Shown here: positions 11,698 to 21,800 of the stretch, piece by piece
Layout of the letters: the number at the start of each line of letters is the position of its first letter
Numbering within the stretch: position 1 is the stretch's first letter
Assembly (NCBI GenBank): GCA_030272155.1
Contig: CP126202.1
Location: 2,666,001 to 2,730,000 of the forward strand
Source: Tetradesmus obliquus
Lineage: Eukaryota > Chlorophyta > Chlorophyceae > Sphaeropleales > Scenedesmaceae
Direction: 5' to 3'
Length of the DNA stretch: 64,000 bases
Made by a program: the position numbers and the translations under genes
The notes under the pieces: model-generated
Told to the model about the DNA's origin: nothing
Seen by the model: the letters and a program-made list of their open reading frames with translations, nothing else
Databases searched by the model: none

Positions 11698-12433
11698 ATA
11701 ACTGATTTTGAACATTACAGCAGCCTCACCTCAGTGAGCAGGTTGTCCCTCAACTCCAGGTCTTCCAGGGCCCCTTTGCAGCAGCACTCGTTCACGCCCG
11801 CTGCATCAGCGATGATGTTCTGGCGCAGGTTCAGCGCACGCAGTCCTGCAGGCAACAATGGCATACATGTGCTAAGGGTTTACAGTTGTAGCTGTTATGG
11901 ATAAACCCTACGTGATGTTCTGGCACAGGTTCAGCGCACACAGGCCTGCAGGGAACACCAGCACACCAGCAGAGCCAGCCAGCGGATTGCTGCGTCAAGA
12001 CGCCAATAGGGGTCGGTTCTGCATTGCAGCTGCTGTTATGTGTGACTAACAACCTCCAATGCCGTTATACAGCCATTCGCTGCTGCTGCTTCAGGCTCAA
12101 AGGTGCTGGTGGCAACGCTATTGAGAGAGCTGACAGCTGCTGCAGTCCGGTGCAATCCACAGGCAGCAAGAGGCTGGTTGTAGCAGGTGCCAGCAGTAAA
12201 CCCCACCTGTCAAAGCTACAACCCTAGGGTCTAATGTTTGCAGGCGGTTTGCAGTAAGGTCTAGTGCCTGCAGGGCCAATGAAGCAGTGCAGCAATCAGC
12301 AGCTGTTGATGAAGAATGGCAGGTGCTACATTGCAGCTGGGCTACTGCTGCAACGTACAGTGAGCGTAGGTGATATCTCTACGGTGGAAAGGTCCCTCAG
12401 ATGCGAATTTGTCAGATCCAGAACGTCCGCCAT
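7369..12433 (-). CDS. SDS22: SDS22-like leucine-rich regulator of protein phosphatase 1
   Basis: Nine minus-strand exons: 12359-12433, 12207-12267, 11730-11845, 11081-11137, 9965-10141, 9648-9754, 8833-8944, 7932-8063 and 7369-7506. They sum to 975 nt with agreeing phases, giving 324 aa and TGA at 7369-7371. The protein is almost entirely ~22-residue SDS22-type LRRs, for example LDLTANRLQTLD, LELGSNRIRTIEGLG, LWLGRNRISKIENLG, LYLSHNGIWSLD and LDVSNNRISKVEHLQGLSQL. It ends with an LRR cap (LTTIYLEHNP, then a QRLLALLPKLQQLDA-type close). Family members bind the catalytic subunit of PP1 in the nucleus and cytosol. The start at 12431-12433 gives MADVLDLTNSHL directly before the first repeat. The gene is divergent from the neighbour at 12920. 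Introns contain many partial exon copies. Confidence 0.92.
7735..7897 (-). repeat. two donor-end copies of SDS22 exon 8
   Basis: Segments at 7820-7897 and 7735-7790 repeat the end of exon 8 (WLNDNQMPSLDGIEEAL region, real copy 7932-8005) downstream of it. The first is nearly intact; the second is degraded. Confidence 0.75.
8104..8257 (-). repeat. two acceptor-end copies of SDS22 exon 8
   Basis: Segments at 8104-8162 and 8198-8257 repeat the first ~55 bases of exon 8 (LDVSNNRISKV region) with a CAG acceptor, upstream of the real exon. Exon 8 is therefore flanked by copies of both of its edges. Confidence 0.8.
8301..8712 (-). repeat. four donor-end copies of SDS22 exon 7
   Basis: Segments near 8668-8712, 8546-8600, 8415-8470 and 8301-8345 repeat the end of exon 7 (IWSLDQQLTQLKALR plus the GTGAG donor; real copy 8833-8885). 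The spacing is 110-130 bases. Confidence 0.8.
9110..9570 (-). repeat. donor-end copies of SDS22 exon 6
   Basis: At least three clear copies (9520-9570, 9427-9476, 9177-9230) and weaker ones (about 9270, 9110) repeat the end of exon 6 (GHMTALRRISLQSNR plus donor; real copy 9648-9700). They are interleaved with CTG runs. Confidence 0.75.
10250..10640 (-). repeat. two long acceptor-end copies of SDS22 exon 5
   Basis: Segments 10250-10392 and 10495-10640 repeat ~130 bases from the start of exon 5 (IRSLAPLSSLTADPAAS through FVAANKVTAIEALEGL; real exon 9965-10141), upstream of it. The nearer copy is almost identical in protein sequence and keeps its acceptor. The farther one has an internal rearrangement. 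Confidence 0.82.
10980..11065. repeat. (GCAA)n tetranucleotide microsatellite
   Basis: About 20 uninterrupted GCAA units lie in the SDS22 intron just downstream of exon 4 (11081-11137). They are not coding. Confidence 0.95.
11225..11670 (-). repeat. donor-end copies of SDS22 exon 3
   Basis: Segments near 11610-11665, 11470-11525 and 11413-11450, with weak ones near 11230 and 11275, repeat the end of exon 3 (LEDLELRDNLLTE plus the GTGAGG donor; real copy 11730-11790). An acceptor-side copy of the same exon (LRALNLRQNI region) is at 11912-11955. Confidence 0.72.
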
Positions 12434-12919
12434 CGTGTCTAGGGCAGGACGCTGCACACAGCGTCACTGTACTGCCTCTGTCCTTCAGCAAGTCCAACTA
12501 TTCACTCAAATGCACAGATATCAAGGTTAACGAGTAGGTATAAATGCGGCAACAGCTTTCCGGGTTTTGCCTGGGAGATGCCGGACTGGAAGCAGAAGTG
12601 ATCAAGCAGCAAGTGTCCCGTCAACACGCAACAGCTTCCAACCAGTTATTTTTACTGTTTCATAAAACATCATGACGAGCTACAGGGTGCAGAGCACACA
12701 TGGAAGAACTAACAGATACACCATGGTACAGGGTTTCGTGTGTGGTGGATGAAGCGATTAGCCAAGCTCCAGGCGACTCCGCGATGTCGCTATATCATCG
12801 TTGCCGGCAGATCGCTGGCATATCAAGGCCCTTCACGCCTTGCTTTCGCTCAGCCCCCAGACATCTTGTGTGTGTATTTGGTTTGAAGTCAGTTTCTACA
12901 GTCGCATTCGTAGTTCAAG
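12434..12919. promoter_or_regulatory. shared divergent promoter region
   Basis: These 486 bp separate the start codons of SDS22 (minus) and the PAM2/SpoVS gene (plus). Both promoters and 5' UTRs must lie here or overlap. No specific box was recognised. A short ORF (12700-12948) has no supporting features. Confidence 0.55.
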
Positions 12920-15372
12920 ATGTTGCCACGCGTTACCATAACGCCTGATGTTTCTGGCCGGACTGTTTCTAAGAACTTCTCCTCCAAGGCCAAGCCACAG
13001 ACAGACAGCAGCAGGAGGAAGCCAGTGCACGCTGCGTATGCCCCAGCTGCAAGGTATGCTTAGTCTTCATCAACTGCATCAGCGTCCATCGCACATGCGC
13101 ACTATGGGGTTGTGCCATGCAGCCTGACCGGCCTGTCCGCGTGCTGGGTGACCTGGCCTGCCGACCCTGCTATGCATACGATAACCTGCTGACTCATATT
13201 GTTGTCCATGCATGCAGGTCGTCCGCACCCAAGGCCCTTGCTAATGTCACAGTCGAGGGCGTAAAGAGGCGCAGCTTCGAGAAGCCTCCTCTGCACAGCG
13301 CGCTCGAAGCCCCTGGTATTCAGTCATGCCTTATTGACGCCGATAGCGCAGGCAGCACGCAGGATGTGGCCTCGCAGCAAGCCCTCTCACACACCACAGA
13401 GGCCAGCAGCTGCCACATCAGCAGCAGCACAGCCACACCATGCAGCAGCACCAACAGCCTCGCTAAGAGCGACAGCGAGCTCGCGCTGCTGCTAAACAAC
13501 GCTGACCTGTCACGTCCAGGCATCACAACCATCAACATCGGCAGCATCCCTATCCAGGTGCCCCTGGCAGTTGTGGATGTCCCTGCTTCTGATGCTGCTG
13601 CTGCAGCAGCAGCAGCCCATGCAGCAGCACCAGCTGCTGCTGCAGCAGAGCAGCCTGAGGATGCAGCAGCAGCAGCAGCAGCAGCAGCAGCTACAGCCTC
13701 CAAGCTCAAGGCCACATCAGCTGAGTTTTACCCTCAGGCCTACCTGGCTGCAGCAGCTGCTACTGCCATCGCTGCCACCTCCCTCAGCAGCAGCAGCAGC
13801 AGCCACTCCAATGCTGCTGCAGCTGAGCAGCAGCAGCAGCAGCTTGCAGATGCTACTGTACTTTCATATGTTTCAAATGATCAGCAGCAGCAGCAGCAAG
13901 AGCAGGCTCCTGCTGCTTACGCAGCAGACGCCCAGCAGCAGCAGCAGGTTGTGGCCGCAGCAGACCCCCAGCAGCAGTACTGGCAGCACTGGCAGCAGCA
14001 GTGGCCGCAGCAGCACTGGCAGCAGCAGCAGCAGCAGCAGATGCCCATGGCAGTGCATATGTTCTTCCCTGTGCCGGTGCCAGTCCCTCCTTACATCATG
14101 CCAGCCTACCCCTTTGCATACCACCAGATGCAGCAGATGCAGATGCAGCCGCTGCTGCTGCCGCACCCGCAGCAGCAGCAGCAGCAGCAGCCTGCTGCGA
14201 TTGCTGCAGATGCAGACACCAGCAGCAGCAGCAGTGTGCCTCCCACACCAGCACCCAGCAGCAGCAGCAGCAGCTATGTGCCGCTGTCACCCGCACCTAG
14301 CCTGCCAGCTGATACAAGCAGCCTCATGTCAACCCCTAGGGGCCTTTCCGGCTGGGCGTTGGCTCACAGCAGCAGCATCTATGGTGGCAGCAGCAGCAGC
14401 AGGCCCGGCAGCAGCGCCAGCAGCATCGCTGGCAGCAGCTACAGCACCGCGCGTACCGGCCGGCAGCAGCAGCAGGCGCTGCGCGATGCCGGCACAGTGA
14501 CAGTATCCGCTGCAAGCTGTGTGAAGGATGCTGCTGGTGCATTGGCCAAGGTTGTGAGCAGGCATGGCAGCTGCCTGCTGCTGTCTTTGGCACGCGCAGG
14601 CGATCAGGCAGCCCAGGCAACGCATGTTGCAGCTAAGTCGCTCGCAGTGGCGCGGTTCTATGTGAATGCACACATGTCGGCTGCAGGTGCAGCTGGCATT
14701 GATGCAGCAGCAGCACTCACAGGCATGGAGCCTTCTACTCCCGCTGCTGCTGCATCAGCAGATGAGGAGGTGGTGTTTATGCCCTTCAACCGCAGCGCTG
14801 TAGCAGCTGGCAGCAGCAGGGCTTCAGCAGCAGGAGATGCGGAGCCTGCGCTTGGCTTCATTGTAGCAAAGGCAGGTGCTAAGGACTTGCCTGTTGCACT
14901 TCCGCCACCAGTCGGCATCCCAGCATGCATGCAGGAGCGCCAGCAGCAGCAGCAGCAGCAGCATGATGCTTCTTCCACTGCTGCCGCCAGCAGCAGCAGC
15001 AGCACCGCAGCAGCAGTGTGGGCAGCACCGCTGCTGAAAGCTGGTGCTAACACAGATGTAAACAAGCTTTCCAATGCCATCATCCACAATGTGTTGGGCT
15101 GCAACCACGTAGCTCTGCAGCTGGCAGGTGCTGCTGCATGTCACGTAGCAATGCAGGCTTTGATTAAGGCCCGCTCTCGGCTGCAGCGCAAGTTTGGCGC
15201 TGACATTGTGGCCACAGCCAGCTTTGCGAATGAGGACACCAGCCGCAGCATCGGGCGCAGCACGGTGTTTTTGCGGCTGGATGTGATGCGCAGCAACCTG
15301 CTGCAGCAGCTGGCGGCCGGCATGGCTGGGCAGCAGCAGCAGCAGCAGCAGCAGCTTGCTGGTGCTGTGTAA
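12920..15372 (+). CDS. Gln/Ala-rich protein with PAM2-like motif and two SpoVS-like (Alba-fold) domains
   Basis: Exon 1 is 12920-13053 and exon 2 is 13218-15372; the intron 13054-13217 is GTATGC..TGCAG. Together they give 763 codons (762 aa, TAA at 15370). Exon 1 ends two bases into a codon and exon 2 restores an Arg, so the join is clean. The middle is rich in Gln, Ala and Ser runs (residues ~170-460). Near residue 206 the segment SKLKATSAEFYPQAYL fits the PAM2 pattern that binds the MLLE domain of poly(A)-binding protein. Residues ~471-595 (VSAASCVKDAAGALAKVV.., then FMPFNRS, FIVAKA) and ~659-736 (KLSNAIIHNVLG.., then ADIVATASF, TVFLRLDV) both resemble bacterial SpoVS, a member of the Alba-like nucleic-acid-binding superfamily. 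A role in mRNA binding is inferred. No exact family name is known to me. Confidence 0.85.
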
Positions 15373-15875
15373 GGCTGTGGGGCTGTCTGGCTTTGCTGCT
15401 TATTGTATGTTTCCATTTGAAGGCTGCAGCGCAAGTTTGGCGCTGACATTGTGGCCACAGCCAGCTTTGCAAACGAGGACACTAGGATGGCTGGGCAGCA
15501 GCAGCAGTTTGCTGGTGCTGGTGCTTGTGCTGTGTAAGGCTGTGAGGTTTGCTGCCATTGGTATGTGTCAGAAACCTGCTGCAGCAGCCGGTGGCCGGCA
15601 TGGCTGGGCAGCAGCAGCAGCTTGCTGGTGCTGGTGCTGTGTAAGGCTTGCGAGGATTGCGGCCATTGGTATGTTGTGCAGCAACCTGCTGCAGCAGCTG
15701 GCGGCTGGCATGGCTGGGCAGCAGCAGCAGTTTGTTGGTGCTGGTGCTGTGTAAGGCTGTGAGGCTTGCTGCCCATTGGTGTGTTGTGCAGCAACCTGCT
15801 GCAGCAGCTGGCGGCTGGCATGGCGGCGGCAGCAGCAGCAGCAGTTTGCGGGTGCTGTGTGAAGCTGTGAGGGTG
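15373..15875 (+). repeat. tandem copies of the 3' end of the PAM2/SpoVS gene
   Basis: After the stop codon, pieces of the last ~150 coding bases recur: 15421-15484 repeats the LQRKFGADIVATASFANED segment. Then about four units (15485-15545, 15580-15650, 15680-15760, 15790-15870) repeat the QQLAAGMAGQQQQ...GAV-stop end. Most units keep the sequence GCTGTGTAAGGCTGTG around the stop. Confidence 0.85.
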
Positions 15876-16361
15876 TTGCATGATGGTATGTTGCCATTTG
15901 AAGAGTGACTGTATGGTAGCAGGTGTTGCTTTGGATTTGCTGGCAGTGAGTTGCCGCACGGTGCAGGCATGCGGCTGTGTGCCTGGGTTGTGCAATGCTT
16001 GGTTACAGGCTTTTGTCAGGCAGGTTGATTTTGCAGGTTGTCCACATCTGACACAGCCGGACAGAGGCATTGAGCAGGTTGGGTGAGCTCCCATGTGTCT
16101 GTTGTGCACTACTTTGCCCGGCCTGATAGCAAGAGAACGTGGCTGAGAAGTTGGCTGCCTTGTGTGTCATCTGAAAAGCAGGCTTGTGTGTTATATAAAA
16201 AGCAGGCTTGAATAGAACGTACAGCGGAGCAGCGTGTGGAGAGCTTTCTTTACCAGTCTGTTTAAGCACCTCCGCAGCATCTTTGGCATGTGTATGTTAT
16301 GTCTGGAAGCATGGTGCAGTGGCAGCAACCGGCTGGCTGTCTGCTGGCGGCGGTTGCGCTT

Positions 16362-16441
16362 AGTAGTAAGTAAGCCACACACCATGCTTGTGTGTGGCCT
16401 ACTAGCCACACACCATGCTTGTGTGTGGCCTACTTACTACT
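16362..16441. repeat. 80-bp foldback element
   Basis: The ends AGTAGTAAGTA (16362-16372) and TACTTACTACT (16431-16441) are inverted repeats. Inside are two direct copies of a GCCACACACCATGC..GTGTGTGGC unit, each near-palindromic. The whole can fold into one long hairpin. Confidence 0.85.
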
Positions 16442-17195
16442 GGCTTGAAGATAATTTATCAAAACAAACCAAAACAGTGTAACATAGCAGCATGGGATTG
16501 CAGGGCATGTACAACGCGGCTGGAGTTTGCAGGCAGGTTGGCAGGTGGGCAGGTTGTGTCTGTGCAGAGCAGCTGAAGAGGCAGGTCTTGTGGCGCCTTT
16601 TTGGCTGGCTGTCGTGCACGTGTATGAATGGCAGGACACATATACTGCATGGCAGGTATGTTGCCTAGCGCGCACTAGTGTGTCTGCACACTGCATGAGT
16701 GCACTAGTGAGTGCTGGTTGTTTCTGTGGAGCCAAGTTGGCTACCCAATGTCTATCCTCATGTTGTTTTACGTCTTGATGTGCTTTGTCCTGCAGTTGTC
16801 ACAGGTCTGGCCTTCAAACCCCTCACCGTACATTTTCATGTTTTTTTGAGCTGGGATATTTAGAGCATGTTTGGTCCGTCTGGCGCGCTCGTGGTGCCTA
16901 GTGATGGAGGGCTTGGAGCAACTTTTGCTTGGAGTAACATGCTGCAGCATGGCGATGGTGGCAAACGCTCACCTGTCACAGCTTGTTGAGCAGCTTGAGG
17001 TACGAGCAGCAGCTGATTGTGTCAGTAAGAAGCTGCAGGTTTCTGTCTGGGCCGTTGCCGCACTGCTGTAGCTGGTTGATTGTAGCACAGCTTATGGAAG
17101 GCTAGGCTTGCCGATACTTTACCTTGGCGCGGCACTTGCATGAAGATGAGGTGCATCGTCATACAATACAACATCATATGGTGTGTGCGTTTTGT

Positions 17196-17272
17196 GCAGC
17201 AGGGACGTTTGTTGTACGCAGCAGGGATGGACGTTTGTTGTACGCAGCAGGGACGTTTGTTGTACGCAGCAC
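17196..17272. repeat. three-copy ~24-bp tandem repeat
   Basis: The unit is close to GCAGCAGGGACGTTTGTTGTAC, three times in a row, with a 4-bp insertion in the second. It is intergenic with no apparent coding role. Confidence 0.85.
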
Positions 17273-18134
17273 TGGGATGGTTGCGAAAGCAGCTGGTAGG
17301 CTGCAGTCGGTGGACTGCATGCAGCCGCATGGCAGTGCAGGTTGTGAGAGGGGTTGCAAGGAGTAGGAGTGATGGCGTGCATATTGCTTGGGCACCCGGT
17401 GCGGCGCATCGTGCGTGTGGCTGTTGCATGCTATGTAACACAATATGCACCTTGAGGCATGCACTGCGGCGAATCAGGGTGGCGCAGAAGGGACGGGGGC
17501 GATGGGTGTACTCTGCTGCTGTGTGCTACAGGAAGTACAGGGTGCACCCATGGGTGCACACAATCAGTCCAAAAAGTCTGCAGCTGCTTGAGCTCAAACA
17601 AACATCTCTGTGTTTGTACTCCGCTGCTACTGCTCATGAACGTCCATCCGTCCGTGAAAGCAGCTATTTTGCAAACAACTATGTCTCGTCTGCGCGAGCG
17701 CTGCATGTGCCGTGTTTTCCCCTACTCTGAGGTGAAAGCTTGACTCTGCCAGCCACGCTCAACCCCATGCAGACACCGCTACTTATGGCAATCAAGGTTT
17801 TGATGGTACGAAAATCAAGGTTTATTTATGAATAGAAGCTTGGTTGAGTGCCGAATTGACAAAAGAGGCGGAGGGTCACTGCAAGCGCGCATGGACCGCT
17901 AGCAAGAAGCCGCGCATCTGTCCAGAATCCAGGCCCTCGCTAAGTTCTGGTGTAGTCGACCACTGCATGATCGCAGTCTGCGTCAGTGCTCATCTCCGGC
18001 ATATTTAATGCATATACGCAGCTGAATGATCAAGAACCCCAACCGCTTACCTACCTGCTACAGCTGCAAGCCCGCTGCAAAGGCGTGCATGCATCGATTT
18101 CACAGCAACCTAGACGATCTGGCATCCTGGGCAT

Positions 18135-18845
18135 ATGGCGTCGACGCCTGTAGTGGCCCTCGTGGCACTAGTGCCAGTACTGCTGGCGCTGTTGGCATCG
18201 CCCTCTGCAGCTGCTGTCATCGTCCGTACCCAGGTGAGGTGCTTCGTGCTTGGCTTCGTTCAAGGATGAGACCACACCTGTGCGGGCAAGGGTGCTGAAC
18301 AGCGATCTGGTCCTGTACATCAAAAAACATGTGGCCCACCTGTTCAGACGTTGTGAGTCAAACAGTATGTACAAGTATTTGTCAGGCAGTGTGTCAAGTG
18401 TGACTTTTTTGAAGCAGTCCATTCTTATGGAGAAGAGCAAAACCACTCTGCGCAACGCCTAGCAAACTGCTTGCACTGCTTGGGTGTTACCACAGGCACC
18501 AATTGCAAGTCCTCGTCATCGCTTGCTGCTGCAAGGCCTTTGCTGCACAAGTTGAGGGCACTGGGAATGACATCCGAATCCATGATGGCTCGCCCCAAGG
18601 CAGATCTGCTGGCGCTGCAGCATCACGTGCTGCAGCAGCCATTCAGACAAATTACATCGCTGCACCGCACACTGCTGATGCCCCTTTCGCCTCGAATGTG
18701 CCAGGTAGGAGCAAAGGGGCAAGTCCAGTCGGGTATTTACTGCATGCTGGCACAAGCAGCACAGCTGTGCCGCATTGTGCTGCATTGTACACATGCGCTG
18801 TTCCGTACTGCCACTTTTGCTAGGCAATGGCCTTGCTGCTGCTGG

Positions 18846-18877
<32 letters not shown>

Positions 18878-21800
18878 TTGTTAAAGCGCGAGATGAAGTA
18901 TGTGTTGCTTTGTGTTGTTGCTGGCGACATGCAAGTTATCTGGTAGTATTGCAGATTATGTGTGCGCTGCAGCAGATATGGTGCTGTAAGCGTGCAATTT
19001 GACAGTGTTGGGCATTGTGCCATCGTGGTCAGGGTTCCTGGTGCCAGCGGGTTGTCAGGGCAGACACTGTGCACTGGAGCTGCTATGCATAACTATTGCA
19101 CATGCTGAAACGCTATCAGCTCCCACTGAACCCAGAGCAAAGCAGCACCACATCACTGCATGCTTTCAAATGGGCCTGCCTGTCGTACGCGCTGTTGCCG
19201 TGTGACAGTGAATGCATGGCGTGTGACTTTTGTCGACAACAGTAGCTACAGTCAGCCAAATATGTTGAATTAACCATGTTGCCGCTGGTGCCACTCGTGG
19301 GCCCAGTGCACGTCTGACTGCACTGCTGTGCTGCCTTCTGCTACTTGTGCTGGCTCCTGCTGCATGTGCAGCCCATATAACTATATATGAGCGCTGCAAC
19401 TATCAAGGCAGGGCTGCGCGTGGCTATGTTGGTCCTTTCCCATCCCTACCAGCTGAGGTGAGGCTGGCCCCTGGGCTGTGATATTGTGACCGGCAGCAGT
19501 ACCGCATGTAATCTGAACATAATCTGCACGTCATCTTCAGACTCTTGTACATGTAATTGTCAGACCCGTGTCAGTTGTTTGCACAAACAGCCTGCCGCGA
19601 ATGCGCTCATGGTAGGGGGTTTTGTTACAAAGCTACAGCGACGGTCTTGGCTCACACACCCTCTTGAGCAGCAGTACGCACGTTGGGAAAAGCCGGGGAT
19701 GCTGTAGATTTTGTAACTTGTAACGTCAGACCCTCGCCCGCAAGCTGGCGGCGTGTATGTGCTGCGTCCTCATTTGCAACATACCTCAGTGTGCTGATCT
19801 GATCACAGCACGTATGCTGTCTTGAGTCAGTCAGTTACAGCATGCTATGGCGGGTGAGTTTGTACACAACTGCAGGTGCCCATGCCACCGTACATAAACC
19901 TGTTGGCCCCTTGTCACCTGTCCGCGTGCTTGTCAGCATTCGACAACTTGCATGCTCGCATCTGCCTGTTGTCACCCTGCAGTGGGGCAACCCAATCAGC
20001 TCAGTGCGTGTACCTATTGGCATGACAGTTATTTTGTATGAGCACGCAAACTATGCTGGGAACAGCTGGTGCATTCGGGCCGAGCAGACGTGCCATGCCT
20101 CCCAAGACCTACTACCTCTGGGAAAATCAGTAAGTGATATGCTCTGCCGCACGCTGCGACAACATGTGCCTGTCGAGTGGTTGACAAAGCAGCACAGCAG
20201 GCGGCCCCTAACAAACTCTGCAAAGTTTGCAACAAAGCATAGTACCGCATAACGCATCAAGAGCCGCGCTCAGCAGCTGATGCTTGGTTTCTGTGTTGCA
20301 TGCTTTGCGTGGACAGCATTTCCAGATACGGTGTCTGCACGCACTTCGCAGAAGCACCCCTGAGCTACCCTGTGAGGTTGCTGGGCAACAACCATCATCT
20401 TTGTCACATGGGCATGGTGGTGTGTACTGCTGTTGCAGTCTTTGATGCGCCAGCTGGCGATGTGCACGTGTTGCTGGCACTTGCCAAGTCACTTGACCCA
20501 ACAAGCACTGCGCTTCCAAAGTGGCAAGCAGACAACACCAAGGATTGGTGTAAGGAGTGGCTGGCAGTGCGAGGTTGCAGCTCACAAACTGGCAGACTCT
20601 GGATGCTGGACATAAGTCAGGCGGGGCTCAACGCGGCAGCAGCACTGCAAGGCACGCTTCCCCAGCAGCTGCCAGGCCTAGCCACGCCCCTCAACTTCAC
20701 AATGTTAAGCATATCTGGCCCTGGGATCATTGACAGCTTGCCGCCATGGGTGTTGCAGGTGGCAGACAACGTACAAATAACCGACACGCCTTGAATGGGC
20801 CCACTGCCGTCACTGGCGCCTGGTGGAGTTGTACGGGCGCTGCAACTGCGGATCTCGGCAAACCCCTGGCTGTCCGGCACACTTCCGGCAAGCTGGGCCA
20901 CCTCATTGAGGCTGCGCAATGTTGACCTGAGCGCCAACGCCTTAACTGGCACCCTGCCAGACACCTGGTCAGAGTCCTCCACATTGGAGCAGATCAACCT
21001 TGCCGGCAACAAGTTGTCGGGCTCACTATCACGCGCGTGGGCCAGGGACCCAAATGTCTCACCGCTTCGTCTGCTCAATGCACCCGGCAACGCTGGCATG
21101 GCTGGATGTCTAACTGATGCGATAGGACAGCCCTGGGAGTTGCTGCCTGTCATCGACGCACGCGGGACGCCACAGCCAGGGTGCTTGGAGCAGCAACCTG
21201 CTCTGACTCAGTTTGGCGCACCACAAATGCAAGATGCCTGGTCACCTGCTTCATGTGCTGTTGCAGGCTATGAGTTGAAAGTGCGCCAGTCCCCCACACA
21301 GTGGAACTGGATCCAGCGCTTGACCCTGTACACCATCCTGCCGCCAAATGCTGCTACTAAGACACCCTTTCCTCTGGCATCGCTTGCACAAACAGCAACC
21401 GCATGTGATGCCTTGGATGCTTGCGTAATGTTCACGTCCGACGGCTATCTCATCGGAGCGTACAGATATGCCACAAACATCACTGTCATGACGGAGTTGC
21501 TGGAAGCCGAGAAGCGAGTGGGCCCATGGCAGTGGCGCACCATGCACTACTGCCCGGGAGAGTGCTGCGGCACATGGGTGTCAACTGGGTACAGCACCAC
21601 ACCGCTGGCTGTGGCTGCTGCACAGTCACACACCCCAGCAAGCAACGCTATGGGTGCATTTACTGAGCCGTCTGGCGGGCCAGGCCTGACTGGTCTAGTC
21701 GACTCGAGCATGGAGCGCTTGTACACGCTGTGCAGAGCTGCGCGCTGGGGTTGTCAGCAGCTTTTCATGCCCTAAACGCTGCAGGGTCGCCTGCTGTGCA

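Larger units (their letters stand above)
15876..18134. other. intergenic; no gene recognised
   Basis: About 2.2 kb between two plus-strand genes. Short ORFs occur on both strands but lack domains, codon pattern or supported splice structure. It contains a foldback (16362-16441) and a small tandem repeat (17196-17272). Confidence 0.55.

Noticed and set aside
12700..12948. Small plus-strand ORF before the PAM2/SpoVS gene
   Set aside because: No domain, and it overlaps the better-supported start at 12920 in another frame.
13571..14500. 309-codon Ser/Leu-rich ORF in another frame
   Set aside because: Frame shift of the CAG-rich coding exon; the frame with the SpoVS-like domains and a clean splice join is the real one.
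15141..16109. 322-codon minus-strand ORF
   Set aside because: Antisense shadow of the PAM2/SpoVS gene and its tandem 3' repeats; the repeated peptide pattern comes from the DNA repeat.
20792..20794. Selenocysteine codon
   Set aside because: LRR proteins are not known selenoproteins, the position is not a catalytic Cys, and no selenocysteine-insertion element was identified.
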